Source: Streptomyces sp. 135
GTDB lineage: Bacteria > Actinomycetota > Actinomycetes > Streptomycetales > Streptomycetaceae
Reading direction: 5' to 3'
Assembly (NCBI RefSeq): GCF_020026305.1
Contig: NZ_CP075691.1
Coordinates: 6,944,001 to 7,008,000 of the forward strand
Length of the DNA: 64,000 bases
Positions 33,002 to 41,824 of the stretch are shown here, piece after piece (within the stretch, counting starts at the first letter, position 1; every line of letters begins with the position of its first letter). The notes under the pieces were generated by a model that saw only the letters and a list, made by a program, of their open reading frames with translations, was not told the DNA's origin and made no database searches. Made by a program: the position numbers and the translations under genes.

Positions 33002-33745
33002 ATGGGGATCAGTCATCACGGCCGCACACATCGTCTGGACTGGGAAGACGCCACACTCAGGGAATGGGAGTGCACCGTCCTGTGGTCCGACCCGGCCGAT
33101 CCCGAAGCGGGGGTCGTCCTGGACCGCTCCGCGTTCTACCCGGGCGGCGGGGGCCAGCCGCCGGACCACGGCGTACTGATCTGGCAGGGGGTCCAGACCC
33201 GCGTCGTCGGCACCCGTAAGGGCGACGACCTCTACCTGCTGCCTGCTCCCGGAGATCCCGTGCCCCCGGTGGGCGCCCGGGTGACCGGCGCGCTCGACGA
33301 CGGGCGCAGGAGCTCTCTCATGCGGACGCACTCGGGCCTTCATGTGCTCTGCGGCACCGTGTTCCGGGATTTCGGTGCGCTGGTGACCGGCGGCAACATG
33401 CAGCCGGGCGAGGCCCGGATGGACTTCAACCTGCCCGAGGTGCCGCCCGGCTTCAAGCAGAGCCTGGAGGACGCGGTGAACGCGGAGATCGAGGCCGACC
33501 GGCAGATCGTGGTCCGGGTCCTGTCCCGGGACGAGGCGCAGGTGATCCCTGATCTGGTCCGCACCCAGTTCGTGGCGCCGCCGGACCTGCCGGAGGTCCG
33601 CGTGGTCGACGTGGTCGGCCTGGACGTCCAGGCCGACGGCGGCACCCACGTGGCGTCCACCCGTCAGGTGGGGCACGTGACCGTCACCAAGGTGGAGAGC
33701 AAGGGCCGCCAGAACCGTAGGGTGCGGATCCGGCTCGACGCTTGA
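33002..33745 (+). CDS. AlaX-type alanyl-tRNA editing protein
   Basis: 247 aa. It has the AlaRS editing-domain layout: AFYPGGGGQPPDHG (nucleotide/amino acid site), MRTHSGLHVLCGTVF (first two zinc-ligand His) and QADGGTHVASTRQVGHV (third His; the usual Cys is Asp, a variant seen in many AlaX proteins). AlaX proteins hydrolyse mischarged aminoacyl-tRNA-Ala in trans. The ATG at 33002 lacks a convincing ribosome site; AAAGGAGAGG lies 45 bp upstream, so the start is uncertain. It follows azlD after 132 bp on the same strand. Confidence 0.85.
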   Translation: MGISHHGRTHRLDWEDATLREWECTVLWSDPADPEAGVVLDRSAFYPGGGGQPPDHGVLIWQGVQTRVVGTRKGDDLYLLPAPGDPVPPVGARVTGALDDGRRSSLMRTHSGLHVLCGTVFRDFGALVTGGNMQPGEARMDFNLPEVPPGFKQSLEDAVNAEIEADRQIVVRVLSRDEAQVIPDLVRTQFVAPPDLPEVRVVDVVGLDVQADGGTHVASTRQVGHVTVTKVESKGRQNRRVRIRLDA

Positions 33746-33806
33746 GGGGGCGGGGGACTCGGGAGCGGCCCGCGCCGGACATGGACGCCGCCCCCGTCCA
33801 GCAGGG

Positions 33807-35357
33807 CTACCGGCGGGAACGTCCGACCGGCAACCCCGGGCGGGGCTCGGCGGCGAGGGAGTCCGCCAGTTCGCGCAGCTTCCGCATGAGCGATGCGGCC
33901 TCGTTCCGGTCGGCCCCGATGCACACGGCGCCGAACTTTCCCACCTCGGCGACGGGGCTCATCATGTGCAGCACCACGCCGGTCGCACGCTCGGGGTCGT
34001 AACCCAGGGGCGAGCGGGTGACGGCGCGGATGAGTTGGGCCGGCCGCAGGCCTGTGTAGCGCGGGTCCATGATGCTGTCCGATGCCTCGTAGACACGCTC
34101 ATGTTCCCCGGGCCCGCCGTTGCTCGCGGAGCCGCTGACGACCAGTCGGCCGTCTCGCGTGGCGCGTGTCCCCAGGAGTCCCGTGACCATGCCGAAGGCG
34201 TGTTTGGTTCCTGTGGACCTCAGGTTGATCTCACATCCGAGAAGCTGCCAGGAGTCGCCGGTTCGCCTGGCCAGGAAGTCGACCCCGTAGTCGCCCCTTT
34301 CCACTCCCCGGTCCCGCAACGCCCGGCCGATGCGCAACCCGTGGTCGATTAGCGTGTGCCGGTACTCGGCGCTCGCCGGGAACCGGCAACCCACGTAACT
34401 CTGGCCGTAGTTGGCGAGCACCTGGTCATGCGTGGAGACCGCCTCGACCTCGGCCGCGTCGGTGATCCTGCCCTGAAAGCTGGGGCTGCGCAGTGCGTCG
34501 TCCTGGATCCACTCCTCCACGACGGCGCCGGTTCGCTCCAGGGTGCGTACGTAGTCATCCCAGGCGATCTTGGTGTCCACCAGGGTGGCCAGGGGCAGTA
34601 CGTCGAGCAGGCGTCGGACCAGCGTGTCGTCATCCGCGTCGGCGCCGAGCGAGGGTGCCACGTCGTCGAGGTCGAGCAGTGCGTTGCCGAGGCCGGCTCC
34701 GGAGGTGGGGTCGTCGCGTTTGACGATGACCGCACGGTGTCCCTCCCGTACCATCCGCGCCACTTCCTCGGCGAGGCCGTCCAGGGTGTCGCGGGGTGCG
34801 GGGGAACCGGCGGGGACGGGCACGCCCGCCTCGGCGAAGAGCCGGCGGCCGGTGTGCTTGGAGCCCAGCGGGATGCGGGACGAATGCGGCTGGTCGCCCG
34901 GCACTCCCAGCTCCCGGGCGTAGCGCTCCAGCGGTGCCGAGGGTTCGAAGTAGCACAGCCGGACGTCGGCACCGGCGCGCTGACGGTCACTCACGAAAGC
35001 GCGGATGGCCGCGCGGACCTGTGCGGCCTGGGGGTTCTCCGCATCGAGGACCTTCTCGCTCAGCCACCGGGAACCCGCGTCGTCCAGACTCACGATGCGC
35101 ACCCGGTCCCGAGCCTCGCCACAGTCGGCGCCCAGCAGCCCCAGGTAGTAGCCCACCTGTTCGTCGGCGTCCACCATCCTCGGGGCGGCGACGTACAGAA
35201 GGTCACCTTCGGACCGGCACACAGTGTCGATGATCGCCGAACCGAGCAGCCGCTCAGGGAAGTACGCGGCACCGGTCAGCCGTTTCAAGATCTCCGGGTC
35301 GCACTCCCGGCTCTGGATGTGGACATGAGCCGGGCGAGGGCGCGACGCCGCCGTCAT
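33807..35357 (-). CDS. PGM1-like ATP-grasp peptide ligase
   Basis: 516 aa from ATG 35357. The N-terminal 190 residues form a pre-ATP-grasp Rossmann region (LERYARELGVPGDQP, GSKHTGRRLFAEAGVPVP). Residues about 200-430 are the ATP-grasp core: AVIVKRDDPTSGAGLGNALL, VVEEWIQDD and LLGCEINLRSTGTKHAFG (metal-binding Glu/Asn followed by the THxF segment of PGM1 relatives). PGM1 ligates a nonproteinogenic acid to a ribosomal peptide in pheganomycin; relatives make pseudopeptides. The start codon overlaps the stop of a 23-codon ORF (ATGA). Convergent with the AlaX gene. Confidence 0.8.
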   Translation of the reverse strand: MTAASRPRPAHVHIQSRECDPEILKRLTGAAYFPERLLGSAIIDTVCRSEGDLLYVAAPRMVDADEQVGYYLGLLGADCGEARDRVRIVSLDDAGSRWLSEKVLDAENPQAAQVRAAIRAFVSDRQRAGADVRLCYFEPSAPLERYARELGVPGDQPHSSRIPLGSKHTGRRLFAEAGVPVPAGSPAPRDTLDGLAEEVARMVREGHRAVIVKRDDPTSGAGLGNALLDLDDVAPSLGADADDDTLVRRLLDVLPLATLVDTKIAWDDYVRTLERTGAVVEEWIQDDALRSPSFQGRITDAAEVEAVSTHDQVLANYGQSYVGCRFPASAEYRHTLIDHGLRIGRALRDRGVERGDYGVDFLARRTGDSWQLLGCEINLRSTGTKHAFGMVTGLLGTRATRDGRLVVSGSASNGGPGEHERVYEASDSIMDPRYTGLRPAQLIRAVTRSPLGYDPERATGVVLHMMSPVAEVGKFGAVCIGADRNEAASLMRKLRELADSLAAEPRPGLPVGRSRR

Positions 35358-35425
35358 GCCGCCGCGCCGACGGATGGGTCGTTGACCGGCAGGGAGTGCT
35401 TGGCTTCCACGATCTTCTCCTCCAC
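35354..35425 (-). CDS. 23-residue ORF coupled to the ATP-grasp gene (candidate precursor peptide)
   Basis: GTG at 35425 with GGAGAGG 4 nt upstream encodes 23 aa beginning MEEKIVEAK and ending NDPSVGAAA; a second GTG at 35410 has an even stronger GGAGGAG and would give 18 aa. The TGA stop overlaps the ligase ATG (ATGA), so translation is coupled. An in-frame TGA lies just upstream of the first GTG, so no longer product exists. It resembles a minimal precursor for a PGM1-type ligase; a leader peptide that controls expression of the ligase is the alternative. Too short for homology claims. Confidence 0.55.
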   Translation of the reverse strand: MEEKIVEAKHSLPVNDPSVGAAA

Positions 35426-36181
35426 AAGGCCTCTCCGTCACAGGAGAAAAACGCGCGCCGCGATGCCGAAGGGACGGAAAAGCAGTAGCAGTTGGCGACT
35501 GTCTGTTACGGCGCGAACGCAGAGCGTACGTTATCAGGGGTGATTGTTGTGACGGGCGAGAGGAGCGGGCCGTCCCCGAGCGGCCGACCTCTTCGCCGCG
35601 CCGCCGCCACAGCTGTCCCCGCACGCCACCCGGGCGCCGGCGGCCCCGCCGTCGAAGACGTGCCACAGGTCGTGTCGCTGCTCGCCGCGGCAGGCCGAGG
35701 TTCGTCGGTATGGGGACCGCGGCGTCGAGCAGGACGCGGAACTGGACGTGCCGCTGGGGGCGGGCGTGTCGGGTACGGGCCAGGTGGCGCAGGGTTTCGG
35801 CTTCGTCGTGGGTGCGTGGTTCCCGTTGCGTGCGGATGGTGCCGTGCTAGGCGCGTCGGTGCGCCGGTTCGGGGCGGAACCGGGGCGGAACCGGGGCGGC
35901 CCGTACCGTGGCGTTCACGCGTCCCGCGTACCCCCACCGCTCCTGGGCTCCGCATCCACCGCGCGCGACGAACCTGCAAACCCGGGGGTCGACACGCGCC
36001 CGCAAAGTCGAACCGCACCGGACACCCGGCGGCGGCACGGACGCCGGCCGATACGCCGTAGTAGGTATGGCTCGCGGCCCGGTCGGCGAGTTCGTCGTGT
36101 CCGTCAGCTCAGCCACTACCAGTTCAGCTGGGTGGCCCGGCGAGGCCGGCGCTCGCGGGACCTTCAGCCTCCAGGTCGCTT
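35426..36181. other. Intergenic region without recognised gene
   Basis: 756 bp. The first 130 bp upstream of the small ORF are AT-richer (stretch 35440-35550) and should hold the promoter of the ligase operon, though no confident -35/-10 pair was picked. The rest is GC-rich with open frames on both strands lacking codon bias or family features; they look random or decayed. Confidence 0.5.
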
Positions 36182-36841
36182 TCAAGCAGGTCGCGGCGGT
36201 GCGGCGGCCGCACCGAGCGCGATCACGGTGGTGACCCGTACGAGGGCGGGCTCTCTCGGCACCGAGCTGAACCCGAAGCGCACGGGCGGTGCAACGGGGG
36301 CCGCCGTACCGAGGTCAGTGCCCTCGAACGCCGCCGATACCGCGCGGATGGGCCGCAGGTCCCGGGCGCCGTACCACTCGCGGCGTCCCGCACCGGCGCT
36401 GCCGCGGGTGCGCACCCCGGGCAGCAGCAGACCGGCGGGCCGGTCTGTCAGGGCGCTCCACGCGGGGCGGCGGGCGAGAGCGCCGGGAACGGCACGCAGC
36501 AGCAATCCCAGCAGCCCTCGACGGCCGACGGTGAAGTACAGACCGAGGGGGCCGGCGGTCACGGTCCACGTGTCGGCGTCGACGCGGACCTCCACCGGGA
36601 CGACGCGTACCGTGTCGAAGGTGTAGGTGTCACCGACGAAGCCCGCTGTCTCCCGGGTGGGGGCCAGCAACAGTCGCTCCCCGTCAGGCTGTTCGAGCAT
36701 CACATCGCTGAACGGCCCGAACGGCGACCGGCGCCAGTGGCCCAGCACGATGCGGGTCCCGGACGAGGTGCCCATGCCCGCGATCCAGCCCTCGAAGCGC
36801 AGCAGCGGGCGCCGTGCGGCCCCGCTGGACACGCGGCTCAT
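36182..36841 (-). CDS. Hypothetical protein downstream of DUF2071
   Basis: 219 aa from ATG 36841, which overlaps the DUF2071 stop (ATGA). Regular beta-strand pattern: FEGWIAGMGTSSGTRIVLGH, GPFSDVMLEQPDGERLLLAP, VGDTYTFDTVRVVPVEV. No catalytic motif, no signal peptide. Several actinobacterial genomes place such a protein directly after a DUF2071 gene. The content suggests a small-molecule-binding or lipocalin-like barrel. Function unknown. Confidence 0.65.
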   Translation of the reverse strand: MSRVSSGAARRPLLRFEGWIAGMGTSSGTRIVLGHWRRSPFGPFSDVMLEQPDGERLLLAPTRETAGFVGDTYTFDTVRVVPVEVRVDADTWTVTAGPLGLYFTVGRRGLLGLLLRAVPGALARRPAWSALTDRPAGLLLPGVRTRGSAGAGRREWYGARDLRPIRAVSAAFEGTDLGTAAPVAPPVRFGFSSVPREPALVRVTTVIALGAAAAPPRPA

Positions 36842-37569
36842 CCGCTCTTCTCCGCTCGGAGTGCCGCCGACGGCCGGGAAGGGCCGAGCCGTACATGCCT
36901 GACCCCTCGGGAGAAGTGGACCACGGGGCGGCCGAGAGGGGCGGGCAGGCCCGCCGCGGCCGTCAGCGTCTCGTCCAGTGCCTCGACGGCGGCGTCGGCC
37001 AGTGGCCACGGCTCGTGCTCGACGGGGGTGTCCCAGAGCACGCCCAGCCGGCGTGTGTACGCCTGCCAGCGCGCGGTCATCCATACGTCCCTCTCCGCCT
37101 GCCGGATCGGGTCGCCGGGGCGGACGACCACGCGGTACGAAGCCCCGTCGGCCCACCGCGAACCGGCGTACGAGACGGTGTCCCCAACCGCGGACACGCT
37201 GAGGGTGCCCGGATGGTACGGCGCGCCGACCGTGCGGGCCGCCACCATCAGCGGGCAGGCGACGTCCAGGGACAGGAACCACAGCCCGTCCCGGCCGTTG
37301 CGGTGGCGGACGTAGGTCCGCAGGTTGGTCTCCGCGAACGCCGGGAGTCCGGGGAGCGCCGCGGGTACACCGGGAAGGCGCACATCCGCCATGACGAAGG
37401 GGGTGAGGCCCACCCAGGCGGCCCCCTCGTACTCGTCCAGGGCCAACTCCTCGGGCACCAGAGCCCGCACGGCCGACGGCCGGAAGGGCCAGTGGACGAA
37501 TGTCTGCGTCAGCCAGGCGGCCCGCAGCGCGGGCAGGCGCACCCGGCGATTCGGGCTGTATCCCGCCAT
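36838..37569 (-). CDS. DUF2071 family protein (YqjF-like)
   Basis: 243 aa from ATG 37569. It matches DUF2071 through the WLTQTFVHWPFRPSAVRALV start, the AAWVGLTPFVMADVR region, NLRTYVRH and GLWFLSLDVACPLMVAAR. The family is widespread, with an acetoacetate decarboxylase-like fold but no proven function. The frame continues upstream into decayed terminase sequence; that part is excluded because residues before MAGYSPN match the phage gene, not DUF2071. It is translationally coupled to the next gene. Confidence 0.8.
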   Translation of the reverse strand: MAGYSPNRRVRLPALRAAWLTQTFVHWPFRPSAVRALVPEELALDEYEGAAWVGLTPFVMADVRLPGVPAALPGLPAFAETNLRTYVRHRNGRDGLWFLSLDVACPLMVAARTVGAPYHPGTLSVSAVGDTVSYAGSRWADGASYRVVVRPGDPIRQAERDVWMTARWQAYTRRLGVLWDTPVEHEPWPLADAAVEALDETLTAAAGLPAPLGRPVVHFSRGVRHVRLGPSRPSAALRAEKSG

Positions 37570-37579
37570 AGGGGGCCCA

Positions 37580-38831
37580 TGCCCCTGGTGCGGCCGCCGA
37601 AACACACAGCGCACAGGCTCGGGCCGGGCGCAGCGCGCAGGCGTTTGCCGACCTTTGCGGTGGCTTCGAGGGTCACCGGCATCAGCAGGCCTTTCGGTCT
37701 CTCCTTCGCGGCGCAGCTGCTCCCATGCCTGGGTGACGATCTGTCTCGCCATGTCTCCGCCGTAGCTTCTCCACCACGATGGCGTCGGCTTCGAGTTCGA
37801 GGGCCAGATGGCATTCGGCGAGGCCCCAGTCGTTGGCGCCCGTCGAGCCCGGATCGGTCGGCGTGAACGTAGAGCTGGCGGTCGAAGTCGCGGGCGACAC
37901 CGATGCCTCCGGTCTCGTCGTCAACGGTGGATTCTCCGCCGGCGGGGTCGACGGCGACCACGATGCGTGCATGTCGAATCGCGCTGCCAGACACCTCCCT
38001 CTGGGGGGCGCGGCTTCTGCCTGTAGAGGGCGTCCCCAGACGCGTTCGCCGACCCGTCTTGGCGTGGTGGGTGGTATCGAAGCGTGTGGCCACAGCGGCC
38101 GTCCGGGCGCGCGGCCAAGGGGGTCGTCGCGGCTGTCGGCGAGGGTTGGCGGGTTGACGACGCGCCAGGCTTCGCATTCGGTGGCGAGGACGCGTCTGGC
38201 GAGGTCGTCTTCGTGTCAGCGGGTCTGGATGAGGCAGTCGAGCGGGTTGCCACCAGTCCGTATGGACGAGGTCGTCGATGATGGCGATGTGAGCATTGCG
38301 ATCGGTCAGGCCGCCGCCGATACCCGCGGCCAGGAGTCCGCCCTCGCCGCCGACGATGTCGAAGCGGTTGGCGGCATGGCTGCCGGTCTTCAGCTGGATG
38401 CCGAGGTCGTCGCCCCATGTGTAGATGGCGTCCCTGATTCACCGGCCGTGGTCGTCGGCCAGGTCGGTGGAGTAGCTGGCGATCATCATGCGATGCCCGG
38501 CGTTGCGCCGCAGGTACCAGAGCGTGGCCCAGCGTGAGGCCCCTCGACTCTTCCCGTGCCGTGGGGTCCATGGTGAGCATGACGCGGTCGCAGCGGCCGT
38601 CAGCCATGTCGATGAAGGTCTGGTCAATCAAGTCCAGGTGCGGCTTTCTCTCGTGGCCGCCGGTGAGTAGGGCGACCAGGGGCCCGGTGAGCGGTCCATA
38701 GCCCGCTGGCGTTCGGCGCGGGCAAGCTCTGCCCACAGCGTCGGCGTTGCCTGTCGGGCGATGGCGCGCTTGCGCGCAGCGGACAGGGTCTTGTAGCGGG
38801 CGACGACGCCCTCGTGGTCGCGGGGTGTCAC
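37580..38831 (-). pseudogene. Phage terminase large subunit remnant
   Basis: Pieces of one TerL lie in three frames. N terminus around 38831-38630 (MTPRDHEGVVARYKTLSAAR); ATPase at 38640-38440 with PHLDLIDQTFIDMADGRCD, then PRHGKSRGASRWATLWYLRR (Walker-A-like) and HRMMIASYSTDLADDHGR; nuclease half around 37980-37690 with ARIVVAVDPAGGES, GANDWGLAECHLALELEADA and MARQIVTQAWEQLRREGE; final piece TLEATAKVGKRLRA. The frame changes repeatedly, so no intact packaging motor is made. It marks an old prophage. The DUF2071 gene starts right at its worn end. Confidence 0.7.
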
Positions 38832-39120
38832 GCGGTGACAGGGTCGGTGAGGTCGATGAGTGCGTCTAGTTCATCCGTGGTGACGTTCTCGACCTGGACG
38901 GGGCCGCCCTGTGGGCCGGATACCTCGGTCTTGAACGGTATGTCCAGACCCAGGAAGCGGGCGTGCGTTCCATGATCCGCAGTGTCCGGTCCCACCGCGG
39001 TGAGGCCCTGGTCCCGTACGGCCTTCTTGTAGGCGACGGAGAACAGCCTGTCGAGGCGGTGCGCTTCGAGCGAGCGAAGCACGTCGGTGTCGTCGTCAGC
39101 TCGGCGCGGCGGTCGGCGAG
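38828..39120 (-). pseudogene. Truncated phage gene upstream of terminase (possible small subunit tail)
   Basis: The last about 95 codons of a frame (ADDDTDVLRSLEAHRLDRL ... FKTEVSGPQGGPVQVENVTT) end at 38828, overlapping the terminase large-subunit start as coupled phage genes do. The KTEVSGPQGGP phrase is typical of small terminase or adjacent phage proteins. Its 5' part was replaced by an IS5-type transposase fragment, with the junction near 39120. Confidence 0.5.
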
Positions 39121-39750
39121 TGTTGCGCTGTTTGTAGGTCTCCCGGTCGAAGGCCGGTGGCCTGCCGCCCCGGCTGCCGCGACGCCGTCGGTGACCTTGC
39201 TGGTCCGCCGGCACGGAGATTACTGCCCGGATGCCACGTTTGCACAGGTGGTCGCGGATCGTGCGGGAAGAGTACGCCTTATCGGCCAGGGCCACGTCCG
39301 GCCTGGTGCGAGGTCGTCCACGGTATCGGGGAACGCGCAAGCGGGCCATGACGTCAGTGAAGGCAGGCGCGCCGCCGGCCTGGCCGGCGGTGAGGAACAA
39401 CGCCAGGGGCCGACAGCGGGCATCGGCGGCGAGGTGGGTCTTTGTGGTCAGTCCGCTGATGGCCCAGGCCGACGGCCTCGTCGGCGTCGGCCTGGGCCAT
39501 CAGCGCGGCTCCCATGTGTCGTCGATGGCCCACATCCGCAACCGGTTGTAGATGCCACGCCAGTTGCCGTACTTCTCCGGCAGATGAACCCAATGCGTAC
39601 CCGGCTGGAACTTGAAGGCGATGGCGTCGATCAAATCACGGTGATCCCGCCAGCGGCCACCACGCTTCGCCGTCCGGTCCGGAAGTAGTGGCTCGATTCG
39701 CGCCCACTGCGTGACAGCCAACGGCATACCCGGACAACGCCCCACTGATC
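39121..39750 (-). pseudogene. IS5-family transposase remnant with internal deletion
   Basis: N-terminal part at 39745-39500 (QWARIEPLLPDRTAKRGGRW, NRLRMWAIDDTW) and C-terminal part at 39400-39121 (LTAGQAGGAPAFTDVMARL, DVALADKAYSSRTIRDHL, ISVPADQQGHRRRRGSRGG) come from one IS5/IS1648-like transposase. About 60 codons including the first catalytic Asp are missing between them, and the end after YKQRNT is lost. A long palindrome sits at the deletion point (39456-39503). Confidence 0.75.
39456..39503. repeat. Perfect 18-bp palindrome at IS5 deletion junction
   Basis: 39456-39473 is the exact inverse of 39486-39503 with a 12-nt loop. It is made from the AQADAD coding stretch of the transposase copied in inverted orientation. 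Confidence 0.8.
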
Positions 39751-39763
39751 CAAACGAAACCGC

Positions 39764-41188
39764 CTAGTAGTGCTTCGTCACGTTGAGTGATCTCGGCTGA
39801 TCGTGGGCAGCTTCCCGGAGTGAGGTTGGGAGAAGTGGGGCGGCTCCGGGGTGAGTTGGCGGAGTTCGTTGCCGATGTGTTCGGGTCGTTCCCGCGGCGG
39901 GATCAGCGGCGGTGGGGCGAGTGTTATCTGCGGGGCCTGATGCTCGACGGTCGGCGCAAGTCGATCCAGCCGATGGCCGAGCGTCTGCCGGACGGAAATA
40001 TGCAGGCCCTGCAGCAGTTCGTGAACCAGTCGCCGTGGGATCCGCTGCCGGTCAGGCAGCGGATCGCCGAGCGGCTGTCCGAGGTGATCACGCCTGAGGT
40101 GTGGGTGATCGACGATGTGTCGTTCCCCAAGTGCGGCAAGGCGTCGGTCGGGGTGGCCCGCCAGTACTGCGGAGCGGTCGGCAAGCGGGCGAACTGCCAG
40201 GTCGCGGTCAGTGTCCATGCCGCCACCGACACCGCCTCGTGCTCATTGAACTGGGAGCTGTATCTGCCGCATGAGTGGACGGACGAGCCGGACCGGCGCC
40301 GCGGGGCAGGAGTCCCCGACGACGTGGTGCACCGGGAGAAGTGGCACATCGCGCTCGGCCTGCTGGACACACTCGCGGCCTGGCAGTTGAAGGCGCCGGT
40401 CGTGGTCGCCGACGCCGGCTACGGCGTCAGCACCCCCTTCCGGCTCGGTCTGCAGGAGCGAGGGCTGCCCTATGTCCTGGCCCTGAACGGGAAGGAAGTC
40501 GCTCACCCGGCAGATGTTGAGCCGCACCGGCCTGCTTATGGCGGGCTCGGACCGCCCACCCTTGCCCGCTACCGAACCCCACCGCGAGCCGTCTCCGTCC
40601 TCGCGGCGGAGGCGGGCGCAAAGCGGTTCACCGAGGTGACCTGGAGGCAGGGCAGCAAAGGCGCGATGACCTCACGGTTCGCGGTGCTGACAGTGCGGCC
40701 CGCGGGCAAGCAGTCCCTGGCCGCAGCCCAGGAGGCGGGCGGCGGCCGCAACCGTTGGGACGGCGTCCTGCCCGTCCAGACACTCCTGGTCGAATGGCCG
40801 CACGGCCAGGATGCTCCGACGGACTACTGGATATCGAACCTGCCTGCCACCACACCGGCCGCTGACCTGGTGCGGTGGGCCAAGATGCGCTGGCGGATCG
40901 AGCACGATTACCGCGAACTCAAGCATGGCCTGGGACTGGACCACTTCGAGGGCCGCACCTGGCGCGGCTGGCACCACCATGTCACCCTCGTCACCGCCGC
41001 CCAGGCCTTCCTCACCCTCAGGCGGCTCGACCCAAAAGTCCGCACACCGGCCTGACCCTCTACCAGGTCCTCGACGTTCTTCAGGACCTGCTGAGGTGCT
41101 GGACCGGTACTTGCACCACCTGTGGTCGGCGCCTGCCCAGTCCCCGGAGCAGCCACAGACAGCCCAGAACCTAACGAAGCACTACTAG
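39764..41188 (+). mobile_element. IS701-family insertion sequence with CTAG target duplication
   Basis: The element proper is 39768-41184 (1417 bp). Its ends are inverted repeats: TAGTGCTTCGT on the left and its complement at 41174-41184, with extended partial matching to 17 bp. CTAG directly flanks both ends (39764-39767 and 41185-41188), the 4-bp target duplication typical of IS701 members. The single transposase ORF is intact, so the insertion looks recent. It lies against the IS5 relic. Confidence 0.85.
39787..41055 (+). CDS. IS701-family transposase
   Basis: 422 aa, DDE transposase. Motifs in order: VIDDVSFPKCGKASVGVARQ (first Asp), PVVVADAGYGVSTPFR (second Asp) and RWRIEHDYRELKHGLGLDHF (Glu). 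RRWGECYLRGLMLDGRRKS near residue 40 is typical of IS701 transposases. The start is uncertain: GTG 39787 is the first in-frame, but a GTG at 39838 would begin nearer the conserved part. It catalyses cut-and-paste movement of the flanking element. Complete and apparently functional. Confidence 0.85.
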   Translation: MISADRGQLPGVRLGEVGRLRGELAEFVADVFGSFPRRDQRRWGECYLRGLMLDGRRKSIQPMAERLPDGNMQALQQFVNQSPWDPLPVRQRIAERLSEVITPEVWVIDDVSFPKCGKASVGVARQYCGAVGKRANCQVAVSVHAATDTASCSLNWELYLPHEWTDEPDRRRGAGVPDDVVHREKWHIALGLLDTLAAWQLKAPVVVADAGYGVSTPFRLGLQERGLPYVLALNGKEVAHPADVEPHRPAYGGLGPPTLARYRTPPRAVSVLAAEAGAKRFTEVTWRQGSKGAMTSRFAVLTVRPAGKQSLAAAQEAGGGRNRWDGVLPVQTLLVEWPHGQDAPTDYWISNLPATTPAADLVRWAKMRWRIEHDYRELKHGLGLDHFEGRTWRGWHHHVTLVTAAQAFLTLRRLDPKVRTPA

Positions 41189-41824
41189 AGGACCCAACTT
41201 TGCCTTCCCCGTGTTGATTCACCGGGGCGGGCACCGCCGCAGTGCGCTGGGGAGCGCCGTACTTGTGGCCTGAGTGACCGCCGACCAAGCAAGGTCGGAA
41301 GGCTCAGATCATGTTTCCCTGCCGGACGCGGCCCCGTGGGGGGCTGTCTTTGCTGTCATCGTGCTCGCCATCTGGTGTTCGGAGCGGCCTCATCATTCGT
41401 GCGGGTGGCCTCAGAACAGCACGCACCGCAAAGTGCTCCTCCAGGAGTGGCACCAGGAGAGAGCCCGTCGTAGGCGTGAACCGGGCGGAATCTGCTGACA
41501 CAGAAAGGCAGGGGCAGGGCGGTGACACACAGGCCCGGACTCACGACCGTGCGCGGCGTCAACAGCCGCGCGGCACGTTATGGAGTTGCGTTGCACGCGT
41601 CGCAACAGGTGGCTGAGTGACGCGCTTCGGGTGCCAAGCAATCACGGGAAGTTCACGCAATCACAGGCAACCGTGACATCGATCACAGCTAACACGCGGC
41701 AGTAATAAGCCCATTGGCCACTTTGTGGCATTGCTCTGACCCTCTCAGCCCGCATAGAACGGCTCATGGCGAGGACCGCACAACTCGCCCACCAGTGAGG
41801 AGACATGGGTTGAGACACATACAA
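41189..41824. other. Intergenic region without recognised gene
   Basis: 636 bp between the IS701 element and the nuclease gene. It is lower in GC than the core genes. Short open frames on both strands show no family features or ribosome sites. The last 120 bp should carry the nuclease promoter. Confidence 0.5.

Noticed and set aside
35748..36626. 292-codon plus-strand frame between the ligase and DUF2071 regions
   Set aside because: Composition is random GC-rich and it is antisense to the 36182-36841 gene at its 3' end.
39787..41055. IS701 transposase as a domesticated gene
   Set aside because: Clean terminal repeats and CTAG duplications show a normal, recently inserted element.
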